Notes: generated by a model from the letters alone, not told the origin. Counted from the first letter of the stretch, positions 1 to 8,634 are shown. The stretch: DNA of 64,000 bases from an uncultured Bacilli bacterium (GCA_934098705.1 CAKOPC010000001.1:62001-126000), one strand, 5' to 3'. A program made the numbers and translations.

Positions 1-729
1 GCTATAACAGAGATACTATGGATTTACCAAGCTAAATCAAATGATGTAAGATGGCTTAAAGAAAGAGGAAATCATATTTGGGATGAATGGGAAATAGATG
101 ATGATGGTATTTGGCATGCTACCCAGATGCTTCCAAATAAAGAAGGCGTTTTAGAAAAAGTAAAGGTAGAGAAAAAGTTTGATAAAAAATATGCTAACAC
201 AATAGGTACTGCATATGGTTATATCGTTAATAAATACAACTTAACAGATAAAATAATAAATACTATTAAAAACAATCCAAGAGATAGAAGAATAGTAATA
301 TCACTATGGCAAGATAAATATTTAGAAACAGCTGTTTTACCATCATGTGTTTGGTCAACAGAATGGGATGTAACAGGAGAATATATAAATCTTTTCGTTC
401 ATCAAAGAAGCTGTGATGTGCCACTTGGACTTCCATTTAATGTAACACAGTATGCTACACTTTTATCATTAATAGCACAGGTTACAAATTATAAACCAGG
501 TAAAATATATTGGTCTATAAAAGATGCCCATATATACGTAAATCAAGTAGAAGGCATAAAAGAACAAATAAAAAGATATGAAACAAATCCTGATATAAAA
601 GCTCCAACACTTTGGCTTAATAAAGAAATAAAAGATTTTTATAAATTTGATAATTCAAGAGAGTTAAAAGATATAAAAATAAAAAACTACGAATCTTTAG
701 GACCAATAAAATTTGAAATTTCGCAGTAG
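1..729 (+). CDS. thyA: Thymidylate synthase, 5' end cut by window
   Basis: This enzyme methylates dUMP to dTMP with methylene-tetrahydrofolate. The reading frame is open from base 1, so the N-terminus lies outside the window and about 242 residues are visible. The catalytic cysteine is in LPSC (near base 346). It is preceded by the phosphate-binding DRRIVIS segment and followed by the family signature QRSCDVPLGLPFN. The C-terminal half, with DAHIY, is complete. The stop lies just before the folA start, and folA and tmk follow in the same direction, forming a compact dTMP-supply operon. DHFR recycles the dihydrofolate made here. Confidence 0.96.
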   Translation, partial: AITEILWIYQAKSNDVRWLKERGNHIWDEWEIDDDGIWHATQMLPNKEGVLEKVKVEKKFDKKYANTIGTAYGYIVNKYNLTDKIINTIKNNPRDRRIVISLWQDKYLETAVLPSCVWSTEWDVTGEYINLFVHQRSCDVPLGLPFNVTQYATLLSLIAQVTNYKPGKIYWSIKDAHIYVNQVEGIKEQIKRYETNPDIKAPTLWLNKEIKDFYKFDNSRELKDIKIKNYESLGPIKFEISQ

Positions 730-739
730 GGAGGTCTTT

Positions 740-1222
740 ATGAAAATAAAAATGATTGCGGCAGTAGGAAAAAACTTAGAACTTGGTTACAAAAATGATT
801 TAATATGGCACTTTAAAGAAGATATGAAATTTTTTAAAGAGAAAACTTTAAATCATGTAGTTGTGATGGGGGATAATACCTACCTTTCCCTTCCTAAAAC
901 CTTAAGTAATAGAACAAATATTGTTCTTTCAAAGACAAGATGCGACTTTCCAAGTGATGTTATTTTATATAACGATATAAATCTTTTTCTTGATGATTAT
1001 AAAGACAAAGATATAGACATCTTTGTAATAGGGGGAGCTACCATATATAAACTTTTCTTAAAATATGCAGATGAACTATACTTAACAGAAATAGATGATA
1101 CTTTTAAAGATGCAACTGTATATTTTCCAGCATTTAATAAAGAAAACTATGAAAGAGAAGTTTTAAAAACAGTAAAAGAAAATGATATAACATATAAACA
1201 CGTTTTATATAGGAGGAAATAA
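740..1222 (+). CDS. folA: Dihydrofolate reductase
   Basis: The product reduces dihydrofolate to tetrahydrofolate with NADPH, closing the cycle opened by ThyA next door. The 160-residue length is typical. Visible family features are the N-terminal strand MIAAVGKNLELGYKNDL, the substrate-site WHFKEDMKFF containing the conserved acidic residue, and the NADPH-binding segment VIGGATIY. An in-frame ATG lies upstream at 713 inside thyA, but the start at 740 is preferred because GGGAGG at 729-734 sits just ahead of it. The stop overlaps the tmk ATG by one base, which suggests translational coupling. Confidence 0.95.
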   Translation: MKIKMIAAVGKNLELGYKNDLIWHFKEDMKFFKEKTLNHVVVMGDNTYLSLPKTLSNRTNIVLSKTRCDFPSDVILYNDINLFLDDYKDKDIDIFVIGGATIYKLFLKYADELYLTEIDDTFKDATVYFPAFNKENYEREVLKTVKENDITYKHVLYRRK

Positions 1223-1884
1223 TGGGTAAAATAATTTTAATAGAGGGAACAGATTGTTCTGGTAAAGAAACGCAAAGTAAACTTTTAACAGAAAAATTAA
1301 AAAAACTAGGTTATAGTGCAACCTATTTTACATTTCCCAATTATGATAGCCCAACAGGTAAGATAGTGGGAGGACCATACTTAGGAAAAGAAGAAATATG
1401 CAAATCATATTTTAAAGAAGGTGCAAGTCATGTACCAGCTTATGTAGCATCACTTTATTTTGCAGCAGATAGATATTACAATATGCCTCTTCTTTTAAAA
1501 TTAAAAGAAGAAAATGATTACGTTATTTTAGATAGATATGTATACAGTAATATGGCACATCAAGGTGGTAAAATAAAAGACAAAGTAGAAAGATATAATA
1601 TGTATGAATTTCTATATCACTTAGAATTTAATATGTTAGGACTTGTAAAACCAGATAAAGTAATATTTTTACATATGCCATATTTATACGCTAAAGAACT
1701 AAAACAAAATAGAAAATCTTTAGATGGTCATGAAAAAGATGAAGAACATTTACAAATGGCAGAAAGCTCATATCTTGAATTAAGAGATAAATTTAACTTT
1801 TCTTATGTAATATGTGTAAAAGAACATGAAATAAGAGATATCGAAGATATAAATAATGAAGTACTTGATATAATACTAAAATAA
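1222..1884 (+). CDS. tmk: Thymidylate kinase
   Basis: The product phosphorylates dTMP to dTDP. The 220-residue protein begins with a P-loop (EGTDCSGKETQ, about residues 8-18) and contains the substrate motif DRYVYSNMAHQ, in which the DR(Y/W) arginine contacts the nucleotide. It resembles the eukaryote/virus-like branch of dTMP kinases more than the E. coli type, judging from the FPNYDSPTGK segment; this subfamily call is tentative. AGGAGG lies 5 bases before the ATG. It is the last gene of the thyA-folA-tmk group, and a hairpin terminator starts within its stop codon. Confidence 0.92.
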   Translation: MGKIILIEGTDCSGKETQSKLLTEKLKKLGYSATYFTFPNYDSPTGKIVGGPYLGKEEICKSYFKEGASHVPAYVASLYFAADRYYNMPLLLKLKEENDYVILDRYVYSNMAHQGGKIKDKVERYNMYEFLYHLEFNMLGLVKPDKVIFLHMPYLYAKELKQNRKSLDGHEKDEEHLQMAESSYLELRDKFNFSYVICVKEHEIRDIEDINNEVLDIILK

Positions 1885-1906
1885 GGCCTGATGCCTTATT
1901 TTTTTT
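1880..1906. terminator. Terminator between tmk and the convergent membrane gene
   Basis: A perfect 8-bp stem (AATAAGGC / GCCTTATT, 5-base loop) is followed by a run of T. Stop codons of the two converging genes lie inside it. An A-run on the other side could let it work in both directions. Confidence 0.85.
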
Positions 1907-2261
1907 GCTTTAAATTTATTCCAATAATAGAACCAGATAAAGAAGCTATTAATAAAATTAAAATAAAATATAAAAATGAAACAGTAAGATTTTTTGCTAA
2001 AATAGTTATAATAAAAGCTATAAAAATACCTAAAAAAGCCCCTATTAAACCACTTAAATACCCTTTACTTAAACTATTACTACCAATGTAAATACCTCCG
2101 GTAAAAAAAGATAAAAATATAACAATAAACTTAAAAATACTAAATACATTTTCCTTTAAAATATCAAAATAATTAAAAATAGAAATTATAAAAGTAAGAA
2201 GCAATAAAATACTAAAACTTAAAAGTAAAAACTTACCATATTTCATATATTTTTTAATCAT
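1896..2261 (-). CDS. TIGR04086 / YrzE-like small membrane protein
   Basis: A protein of about 121 residues with four hydrophobic segments and a GG(I/V)YIG-SxxLSKGYLSGLIGA core, as in the TIGR04086 (YrzE-like) membrane family of low-GC Gram-positives, whose function is unknown. The frame stays open to an ATG at 2315, but that one has no ribosome binding site. The ATG at 2261 follows GGTGAG with a 4-base spacer, matching the GGTGAT-type Shine-Dalgarno used throughout this genome, so it is preferred. It is divergent from the next gene and convergent with tmk. Confidence 0.7.
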   Translation of the reverse strand: MIKKYMKYGKFLLLSFSILLLLTFIISIFNYFDILKENVFSIFKFIVIFLSFFTGGIYIGSNSLSKGYLSGLIGAFLGIFIAFIITILAKNLTVSFLYFILILLIASLSGSIIGINLKQKK

Positions 2262-2334
2262 AACACTCACCACTAAAATATATGTAAATGCATAAAAAAA
2301 TATTAAAATAATCATTATGAAGACAGGTGATAAA

Positions 2335-2655
2335 ATGATTACTTTAAAAATAATACTAATTATAATAACTATATATATAGATATAAAACTAAATCAAAAT
2401 AAATATGTAACAAACTTTACATACTTAGATATAATATCTATACTTTTAAATATAGTATTAGATATAATACTTATAAAAGGTGAAATAAATATAATTTTAT
2501 ATTTTATAACAACCCTTATAATTATATTATTTAAATATATATATGAAAAACTATATAATAATTCCTATATAATAAAATATAATAATGAAACTATAAACGA
2601 TTTAAGTTTTAACTTTAAAAGAGTAAAAGAACTTTTAAAAAGTTATAAACTATAA
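2335..2655 (+). CDS. Hypothetical membrane protein
   Basis: A 106-residue protein that I do not recognise. It has two or three strongly hydrophobic Ile/Leu segments in the first 80 residues and a charged, probably cytoplasmic tail. The start at 2335 is chosen over 2317 because AGGTGAT (2324-2330) ends 4 bases before it. Its last six bases overlap the end of the convergent flippase gene, so the two transcripts run into each other with no terminator visible between them. Confidence 0.6.
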   Translation: MITLKIILIIITIYIDIKLNQNKYVTNFTYLDIISILLNIVLDIILIKGEINIILYFITTLIIILFKYIYEKLYNNSYIIKYNNETINDLSFNFKRVKELLKSYKL

Positions 2656-3948
2656 TACCTTTTTAAAAGTTTTATACTGATGTATTACTATATAAAGATA
2701 ACTTAAAAAATAAGATATTAAAAGAGGATACATATCAAGTTTTAAATATAAAAGTAAAAATAAAGTAATGTTTTTAATTATACAACCAATAAGATTTGAT
2801 ATAAATATAGTTTTAGATTTATTAATTGTTTGCAAGATACTAGATAAAGGACCAAGTATATAAGATATAGAAAAAATAATGGCAGATACTCTTAAATAAG
2901 AAGCACCAATATCAGTTTTATAGATTAAATTTAATATATAAGATGGGAATAAAACTAAAATAATAGAACAAGGTATACCAATAATTAAAGAATATATAAA
3001 TGACTGATTTATTCTTTTTTTAACAGTTTTTATATCACCTTTAGCATAACTTCTTGTAATTTCAGGAAGTAAAGCTATAGATACAGCACTAGTTAAAAAG
3101 TTAGGCATAAATACAATAGGCATAATATAACCAGTTATAATACCATATTCATTTGTTATATAAGAAATATTATAGCCAAGACGTAAAAAGACAAAAGTTA
3201 TAATGATAGGTTCTAAAAACATACTTATACTAGATACAAGTCTTGACATAGTAGTAGGTAAAGATATACTCATTATATCTTTTATATCATCTTTAGAACA
3301 AATAATATCTTCTCTTTTAATACTTATTTTTTTAGGAGTAAAAAATAAAAATATAAATATAGAGGAAAGTTCACTTATAACATTTGATAAAACAAGAAAA
3401 CAAACAGCATATATTATCCCATATTTTTTAAAAATAGGAATAAAAATAAGTATTAATACTATTCTTACAATTTGTTCTGTAAAGTTTGATAAAACTTGAG
3501 GAAACATCTTTTGTTTACCAAAAAAATAACCCCTTAAAATACTTGATATAGTAATAAAAGGAAGTGTTATAGATATACAAATAATAGGAAGAGTTAAACT
3601 CTTATTATGAAGCATAATAGACGCAATAAAAGGAGATAAAATTATAATAATTAGTATAAGCAAACAATCAAATAATAAAACAATAGGTACAACTCCAAGA
3701 ACTAACTTTTTATTATTTTTAGTATTTTCCGCAACAAGTTTTGATATAGATGTTGGAAGAGAAAGAGTTGCAATAGTTATAAAAAGATTAAAGGTAGGTA
3801 ATATCATCATATAAAGACCAATACCATAAGACCCTATAGTTTTAGTGGATATAATTTTAATAAGCATACCTAAAACTTTAGTAAGTAGACCACCAATAAT
3901 TAAAATAATTGTAGATTTAATAAATCTCTCCTTAAATTTTGTATTCAT
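2650..3948 (-). CDS. spoVB: SpoVB-like polysaccharide flippase (MOP/MATE superfamily)
   Basis: A polytopic membrane protein of about 432 residues with roughly 12-14 hydrophobic segments. The opening (FIKSTIILIIGGLLTKVLGML) and the internal LPTSISKLVAE and ALLPEITRSYAKGD motifs are those of the SpoVB / MurJ-like oligosaccharide exporter family. Members move lipid-linked peptidoglycan or spore-cortex precursors across the membrane. The frame is open to 4089, but that region overlaps the strong plus-strand gpsB promoter and family members start near MNTKFKERF, so the ATG at 3948 is chosen even though no clear ribosome binding site precedes it. Whether it serves the cortex or vegetative wall cannot be told from sequence alone. 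Confidence 0.82.
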   Translation of the reverse strand: MNTKFKERFIKSTIILIIGGLLTKVLGMLIKIISTKTIGSYGIGLYMMILPTFNLFITIATLSLPTSISKLVAENTKNNKKLVLGVVPIVLLFDCLLILIIIILSPFIASIMLHNKSLTLPIICISITLPFITISSILRGYFFGKQKMFPQVLSNFTEQIVRIVLILIFIPIFKKYGIIYAVCFLVLSNVISELSSIFIFLFFTPKKISIKREDIICSKDDIKDIMSISLPTTMSRLVSSISMFLEPIIITFVFLRLGYNISYITNEYGIITGYIMPIVFMPNFLTSAVSIALLPEITRSYAKGDIKTVKKRINQSFIYSLIIGIPCSIILVLFPSYILNLIYKTDIGASYLRVSAIIFSISYILGPLSSILQTINKSKTIFISNLIGCIIKNITLFLLLYLKLDMYPLLISYFLSYLYIVIHQYKTFKKVL

Positions 3949-4061
3949 ATTATATATATATGAAATAAGTATAAAGCAAAGACTAAAATTAATTATATTT
4001 TGTAAAAGAACTTGAAATATATTATGTAAAAATATACTAAATAAGAAAAACATAACTTTAT

Positions 4062-4090
4062 TTGACAAAATAAGATTTTTTCTATACAAT
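4062..4090 (+). promoter_or_regulatory. SigA promoter for gpsB
   Basis: TTGACA (4062-4067), 17-base spacer, TACAAT (4085-4090). It lies 25 bases before the gpsB ATG and may also drive rnpB, which follows gpsB without a gap. Confidence 0.85.
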
Positions 4091-4114
4091 ATTAGTGTAG
4101 AAAGAAGGAATAAT

Positions 4115-4465
4115 ATGTATCAAAATAAATTAAATCTTATGCCAAATGATATTTTAGAAAAAGACTTTAAAATTGATACAAGGGGATATAGATTAAAAGA
4201 AGTAGACCAATATCTTGACCTTATAATACATGACTATGAAACTTTAATTGATATGATAAAGAAGCAAGAAAAAGAAAAAGATGAACTTCAAAATGAAATA
4301 TTAAGATTAAAGCAAAGTTTGCGTGAAGCAAATATTAATGTAGAAATTGCAAAAAGAGAAGTGAAAGATAATACTTCTTGTTCTAATTTAGATATATTAA
4401 AACGTTTATCAAATTTAGAAAAAACTATATATGGCAAAACAAAAACTGAAGAAAATTATGAATAA
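4115..4465 (+). CDS. gpsB: Cell-cycle protein GpsB (DivIVA family)
   Basis: GpsB is a cytosolic coiled-coil adaptor that binds PBPs and coordinates septal and lateral wall synthesis. The 116-residue protein has the membrane-associating N-terminal DivIVA-type motif FKIDTRGYRLKEVDQYLDLI (about 18-37), a charged coiled coil (about 40-80), and the diagnostic C-terminal LDILKRLSNLEKTIYG (about 93-109), which separates GpsB from full-length DivIVA. AGAAGGA precedes the ATG. As in many Bacilli it sits directly beside the RNase P RNA gene. Confidence 0.93.
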   Translation: MYQNKLNLMPNDILEKDFKIDTRGYRLKEVDQYLDLIIHDYETLIDMIKKQEKEKDELQNEILRLKQSLREANINVEIAKREVKDNTSCSNLDILKRLSNLEKTIYGKTKTEENYE

Positions 4466-4466
4466 A

Positions 4467-4838
4467 TAACATTTTAGGCAAACGCTGCATAATATTATTA
4501 TGTAGAGGAAAGTCCATGCTCGCAAAAACTGTGATGTTTTTAGTGTTTGTGCTTAGGGAATAAATAACCTAAGGTAGAAATTAATTTTTCTAACGGCGCA
4601 AATTTAATTCTAAACCATAAGGCATGAATTAAATATGCATAAAGTGCCACAGAGACGTAGTTATATTAGAAATAATATAAGTGAAACGATTGGTAAACCC
4701 CACAAGCGAGAAACCCAAATTATGGTAGGGGAGCTTAAATTTTGGGAATAAAGAACTAATTTTAAGATTAATTATATTAATAGATAAATGTTTGCCACCA
4801 AGAAATTGGTACAGAACATGGCTTATTAAATGTTTTTT
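4467..4838 (+). ncRNA. rnpB: RNase P RNA, Bacillus (B) type
   Basis: This is the catalytic RNA that trims tRNA 5' leaders. Universally conserved blocks are visible in order: GAGGAAAGTCCATGCTCGC (from about 4505), GTGCCACAGAGACG, TGGTAAACCCCACAAGCGAG, GAAACCCAAAT, and GTACAGAACATGGCTTA near 4810. The GGTAAACCCC...GCGAGAAACCCAAA arrangement is that of the B-type RNA. P1 is AACATTT (4467-4473) paired with AAATGTT (4828-4834), followed by a T-run that can act as terminator. The RNA begins two bases after the gpsB stop, so it is probably processed from, or initiated within, the gpsB transcript. Confidence 0.95.
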
Positions 4839-4856
4839 ATATTTTAGGAGAAAATT

Positions 4857-5321
4857 ATGAGTGAAATAGGAGAAATCTTTAAAGAAAAAAGAGAAGAAAT
4901 TGGCATTACTGTTGAAGAAGCATCATTCGATTTGAAAATAGATAGTGTTTTACTTGATAACTTAGAAGATGGCAATGATAAAGTATTTAAAGATATATTA
5001 GAGGTACAAGATGTTATAAAGGCATATGCTAAATACTTAGGTCTTGACCCAGAAGAAATACTAGAAAGTTACCAAGAATATTTATTTAATAAAACTTCTA
5101 AAATATCACTTGAAGATATAAAAGAAGGCATAGAAAAGACAAAAAAAATAGAAAAGTTAGAAAACAATAATGAAAATAAAGAACAAAAAATAAAATCTCC
5201 TTATACTATAAATAATAGTGGAGATGAAAAAGATAAAAATATTATTATTGCATTATGTATTATATTATTATTTGTACTTGTTATTATGTACTTTATTATA
5301 AAAAATTATATATTAAGATAG
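4857..5321 (+). CDS. RodZ-like helix-turn-helix membrane protein
   Basis: A 154-residue protein with an N-terminal Xre-type helix-turn-helix of the RodZ/HTH_25 kind (about residues 3-65: IFKEKREEIGITVEEAS and the YAKYLGLDPEEIL helix), a Lys/Glu-rich linker (about 85-122) and one transmembrane helix near the C-terminus (about 128-150). RodZ anchors MreB-directed wall synthesis, but the large extracellular domain of full-length RodZ is missing, so this is a short form. AGGAG lies 7 bases ahead of the ATG. It is followed by pgsA, the order common in Firmicutes. Confidence 0.75.
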   Translation: MSEIGEIFKEKREEIGITVEEASFDLKIDSVLLDNLEDGNDKVFKDILEVQDVIKAYAKYLGLDPEEILESYQEYLFNKTSKISLEDIKEGIEKTKKIEKLENNNENKEQKIKSPYTINNSGDEKDKNIIIALCIILLFVLVIMYFIIKNYILR

Positions 5322-5333
5322 GAGATAAAAAAT

Positions 5334-5936
5334 ATGAAATTTAATTTTCCCACTAAACTTTGTTTTTTAAGAATAATATTTGCATTTATAATTATACTTT
5401 TATTGTTATTTCCATTCTATAGATTAGATATAACGTTTCCAAGTATTTTATATAAAGATATGATAATAGATCTAAGATATATTATATGTGGCATAATATT
5501 TATATTTGCATCAATTACAGATTATTTTGATGGTAAAATAGCAAGAAAAAGAAAACAAGTAACAAATTTTGGTAAAATGATAGATGCAATAGCTGATAAA
5601 ATATTAGTAGATTCAGTGCTTATTATATTTGCAGGTTATGGATATATTTCATTATTTGTACCTGTTATAATTATAGCAAGGGATATAATAGTTGATGCTA
5701 TAAAATTAAGTGTTGCTAAAGAGGGGGGACAACAAGCTGCTATTATGTCAGGTAAAATAAAGACAGCATCTTTAATGATAGGTATGGTATTAACTTTCTT
5801 TTATAATTTACCATTTGAACTTATTGGTCTTAAAGTATCAACATTTTTCCTTTACTTTGGAACAATTATGTCTATTATATCTATGATTGAATATTATAAA
5901 ATTAATAAAAAAATTATTTTTTCAGAGTTTTATTAA
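5334..5936 (+). CDS. pgsA: CDP-diacylglycerol-glycerol-3-phosphate 3-phosphatidyltransferase
   Basis: The product transfers glycerol-3-phosphate to CDP-diacylglycerol to make phosphatidylglycerol phosphate in the membrane. The 200-residue protein has four to six hydrophobic helices and the complete CDP-alcohol phosphatidyltransferase motif: D63, D66-G67, A70-R71, G80, D84 and D88. It lies 12 bases after the RodZ-like gene with GGAGAT as ribosome binding site, so the two are co-transcribed. It contains a run of six G near 5725, ordinary within the codons Gly-Gly here. Confidence 0.92.
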   Translation: MKFNFPTKLCFLRIIFAFIIILLLLFPFYRLDITFPSILYKDMIIDLRYIICGIIFIFASITDYFDGKIARKRKQVTNFGKMIDAIADKILVDSVLIIFAGYGYISLFVPVIIIARDIIVDAIKLSVAKEGGQQAAIMSGKIKTASLMIGMVLTFFYNLPFELIGLKVSTFFLYFGTIMSIISMIEYYKINKKIIFSEFY

Positions 5937-5958
5937 AAATAAAAAATAAAAATTGATT

Positions 5959-6006
5959 AAAAATTGTCTTCAAAATTTTAAATTTTGTCTAGGCAATTTT
6001 TTATTT
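5959..6006 (+). terminator. Terminator after pgsA
   Basis: Nested hairpin: outer AAAATTG / CAATTTT and inner CAAAATTT / AAATTTTG, followed by T-rich sequence. Confidence 0.7.
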
Positions 6007-6026
6007 TTGGTAATTTTTAGTAAAAA

Positions 6027-6040
6027 CAAACGAATGTTTG
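6027..6040. promoter_or_regulatory. Candidate LexA operator upstream of recA
   Basis: The interrupted palindrome CAAACGAATGTTTG lies 9 bases before the -35 hexamer of recA. It resembles the Bacillus SOS box (GAAC-N4-GTTC) with a G-to-A change in one arm and the matching C-to-T change in the other. recA is the standard SOS gene, so LexA control is a reasonable inference. No lexA gene is in the window. Confidence 0.6.
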
Positions 6041-6049
6041 AAAAATATG

Positions 6050-6078
6050 TTGACAACCTTGATTTTTTGTTTTACAAT
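6050..6078 (+). promoter_or_regulatory. SigA promoter for recA
   Basis: TTGACA (6050-6055), 17-base spacer, TACAAT (6073-6078), with GGAGGA (6091-6096) as ribosome binding site for the ATG at 6104. Confidence 0.88.
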
Positions 6079-6103
6079 TAAATCATGAACGGAGGAAATA
6101 TTT

Positions 6104-7150
6104 ATGACAAAAAAAGATACGCATGACAAAACATTAGATCAAGTATTACAAGATATTGAAAAACAATTTGGTAAGGGTTCAATTATGGTTTTAGGAGAAA
6201 ACCCAAGTATGGAAGTAGAGGTAACTTCAACAGGTTCTTTAAACCTAGATATAGCACTTGGTGTTATGGGTTACCCAAAGGGAAGAATAATTGAAATATT
6301 TGGACCTGAATCAAGTGGTAAAACAACAGTTGCTTTGCATGCCATAGCAGAAGTACAAAAACAAGGGGGAAGAGCAGCATTTATTGATGCCGAACATGCT
6401 TTGGATCCAGTATATGCAAAAAGATTAGGAGTAGATATTAATAAACTTTTATTATCACAACCTGATACTGGAGAACAAGCTTTAGAGATTTGTGAAGCTT
6501 TAGTTAGAAGTGAAGCTGTAAATATTGTTGTAATAGATTCGGTTGCAGCCTTAGTACCACAAGCAGAAATAGAAGGCGAAATGGGAGATAATCACGTAGG
6601 ACTTCAGGCAAGACTTATGTCCCAAGCTTTAAGAAAATTATCAGGAACAATAAATAAAACAAAGACAACAGCGATTTTTATTAATCAGTTAAGAGAAAAG
6701 GTTGGAGTAATGTTTGGAAATCCTGAAACAACACCAGGAGGAAGAGCATTAAAATTTTATTCAACTATAAGACTTGATGTAAGAAGGGCAGAACAAATTA
6801 AAAATGGTGATAATGTTGTTGGTAATAGAACTGTTATAAAAGTTGTAAAAAATAAAGTTGCACCACCATTTAAAGTAGCAAATGTTGAGATAATGTATGG
6901 TGAAGGTATTTCACGTGAAAGTGAAGTAATTGACCTTGCAACAGCATTTAATATCATTGAAAAAAGTGGGGCTTGGTATTCTTATAAAGGCGAAAAGATA
7001 GGACAAGGAAAAGAAAACGTAAGATTAATGCTTAAACAAAATAGAAAATTATATGAAGAATTAGAAAAGAAAGTCCGTTTAAAATGTAAAAAAGAAGATG
7101 CTTTAGAAGAAGCAGAAGAAAAATTAGAAGAAGAAGCATTAAAAAAATAG
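6104..7150 (+). CDS. recA: Recombinase RecA
   Basis: RecA forms filaments on single-stranded DNA, drives homologous strand exchange and triggers LexA self-cleavage. The 348-residue length is normal. Visible features are Walker [10 protein letters not shown] (67-75), Walker [12 protein letters not shown], loop L1 around [21 protein letters not shown], the [16 protein letters not shown](T)TPGG loop L2 region, and an acidic C-terminal tail rich in Glu. It stands alone with its own promoter, operator and terminator. Confidence 0.98.
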   Translation: MTKKDTHDKTLDQVLQDIEKQFGKGSIMVLGENPSMEVEVTSTGSLNLDIALGVMGYPKGRIIEIFGPESSGKTTVALHAIAEVQKQGGRAAFIDAEHALDPVYAKRLGVDINKLLLSQPDTGEQALEICEALVRSEAVNIVVIDSVAALVPQAEIEGEMGDNHVGLQARLMSQALRKLSGTINKTKTTAIFINQLREKVGVMFGNPETTPGGRALKFYSTIRLDVRRAEQIKNGDNVVGNRTVIKVVKNKVAPPFKVANVEIMYGEGISRESEVIDLATAFNIIEKSGAWYSYKGEKIGQGKENVRLMLKQNRKLYEELEKKVRLKCKKEDALEEAEEKLEEEALKK

Positions 7151-7163
7151 CAATGCTTTTTTT
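7134..7163 (+). terminator. Terminator of recA
   Basis: Stem AAGCATT (7134-7140) / AATGCTT (7152-7158) followed by seven T; its first arm lies within the last recA codons. Confidence 0.8.
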
Positions 7164-7198
7164 CTTTACAAAAAACTATAATTAATTATTAAATTATA

Positions 7199-7227
7199 TT
7201 GTCTAATAATTTATTTTTAGTTATAAT
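7199..7227 (+). promoter_or_regulatory. Promoter of the pilin-headed display gene
   Basis: TTGTCT (7199-7204), 17-base spacer, TATAAT (7222-7227), 27 bases before the ATG. Confidence 0.75.
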
Positions 7228-7253
7228 TAAGATATAAGGTAGATGATTGTTTT

Positions 7254-8597
7254 ATGAAAAAAAATAAAAAAGGTTTTACTTTAACTGAATTGCTTGCTAT
7301 TATAGTAATAATAAGTATTTTAATAACCCTTGCTGTACCTGCAATATTAAAATATATAAAACTTAGTAAAGATAAAATGAATATAAGTAATGCTGTAAAT
7401 ACTGCAAATAGTGTTTTAGCATATTATACAAGTAGTAGAATGAAAGAAGGTATGACATATGATTTGAATTCAATAAATAGTAAAAATTTATTAGGAAAAG
7501 AATTACATAAAAGCCCATATGGTTATCCTTATGATGATTCATCTTATGTATATGTTGACTCTTCAAATCAAATATATATATGTTTACTCGATACTTTTGG
7601 TAATGCTATTGGATTGATAGATGATAAAGGGGAATTAAATAGTATTTCTTTAAAAGAAATAGATAAAACTTATAAAATACTAAAACTTGATAAAACAAAA
7701 CGTTGTAAAGCTTATAGTGAAAATGGTGGAGGTTCATCTGGAGGAAATGACGGAGAGAATATAAAATTATCAAAGCTAATACTTGGAAATAATAATATTA
7801 ATGTATTACCAAACATCCCAACATTAAATAATGAATATAGTATAGCAGGAGATCCTGTGGGTCTTTATGTATCAACAGATACAAATGATGGCAAATCTAC
7901 ATATTATTTTAGGGGTAATGTAGAAAACAATTATGTAGAGTTTGGTGGAAATATTTGGAGAATAGTAAGAATAAACGAAGATGGGACAATAAGATTATTA
8001 CTAACAGATAGTATAGCTAGTTTTCTTTATTATCCATTTAATATAAATTATGATAATATTGACTATATGTATTTTAGTAATAGTGATGTTGAACAAGGTA
8101 TAAAAAGAGCAGTTGATACTTGGTATAATGATGAATTAAAAGAAAGCGAAAAATATATAGCGGATACTAATTTTTGTGAAAAGTATAAAGTTAGTCCAAG
8201 TACTACTTATTATACTGCAGGCAATGAAACTGTTATTTCATATGAAAATTATATAGCTAACTTTAAGTGCAGTACAGATAGTAATGGTAAAGGAATTTTA
8301 AAATCTAAAATAGGGCTTTTATCATATGACGAAGCAATACATGCAGGAACATATCCAAATAAAAAATCTGATTCATATATTAAAACAAAAGGAAACAGAG
8401 TATACTGGTTAATTAGTCCAGCTGGATTTGAGGAAGATTATAATTCTACTGCTTGGTATCTTGGCGATGAAAATAAACTAACTAATGTTCAAGTTAGTAT
8501 GATTGGTTCAACAGTTCGTCCTGTTATATCTATTTATGATAGACCTGCAACGGGTTCTGGTACGGAAAGTGATCCATATGTAATAAATATTGATTAA
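7254..8597 (+). CDS. Type IV pilin-like protein with C-terminal display domain
   Basis: A 447-residue protein with two parts. Residues 1-35 are a classical prepilin leader and helix: KKGFTLTELLAIIVIIS, with the Gly before the Phe cleavage site and Glu at +5, so it should be processed by the prepilin peptidase at 16413. After a pilin-like stretch and a Gly/Ser-rich linker (about 157-168), residues 170-447 form the domain shared with the genes at 42096 and 49052. Its landmarks are LYVSTDTNDG, YYFRGN, WRIVRINEDGTIRLLL, SNSDVE, VDTWYND, IGLLSYDEAIHAG, YWLISPAG, RPVIS and GTESDPYV. The domain resembles the DUF6273-like, possibly C-type-lectin-like, surface domains common in gut Firmicutes; that fold is inference. 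Unlike its relatives it has no poly-G tract and its YWL...RPVIS segment has the normal AT-rich composition. Confidence 0.85.
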   Translation: MKKNKKGFTLTELLAIIVIISILITLAVPAILKYIKLSKDKMNISNAVNTANSVLAYYTSSRMKEGMTYDLNSINSKNLLGKELHKSPYGYPYDDSSYVYVDSSNQIYICLLDTFGNAIGLIDDKGELNSISLKEIDKTYKILKLDKTKRCKAYSENGGGSSGGNDGENIKLSKLILGNNNINVLPNIPTLNNEYSIAGDPVGLYVSTDTNDGKSTYYFRGNVENNYVEFGGNIWRIVRINEDGTIRLLLTDSIASFLYYPFNINYDNIDYMYFSNSDVEQGIKRAVDTWYNDELKESEKYIADTNFCEKYKVSPSTTYYTAGNETVISYENYIANFKCSTDSNGKGILKSKIGLLSYDEAIHAGTYPNKKSDSYIKTKGNRVYWLISPAGFEEDYNSTAWYLGDENKLTNVQVSMIGSTVRPVISIYDRPATGSGTESDPYVINID

Positions 8598-8607
8598 AAA
8601 ATCATTT

Positions 8608-8634
8608 AAAAAGAGTTATTTAATTCTTTTTTTC
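8608..8634 (+). terminator. Terminator of the pilin-headed display gene
   Basis: Stem AAAAGAGTT / AATTCTTTT with a 4-base loop and a T-run. Confidence 0.75.

Noticed and set aside
1891..2091. Plus-strand ORF of 66 codons
   Set aside because: It lies antisense to the TIGR04086-like membrane gene, starts inside the terminator, has no ribosome binding site and its composition is that of a reversed hydrophobic gene.
3949..4089. N-terminal extension of the SpoVB-like protein to 4089
   Set aside because: This part overlaps the strong gpsB promoter, adds an extra hydrophobic stretch not typical of the family, and has no ribosome binding site.
5725..5732. Run of six G in pgsA as another contingency tract
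   Set aside because: Six G is short, encodes ordinary Gly residues in an essential enzyme and lies in the middle of the gene; nothing suggests switching.
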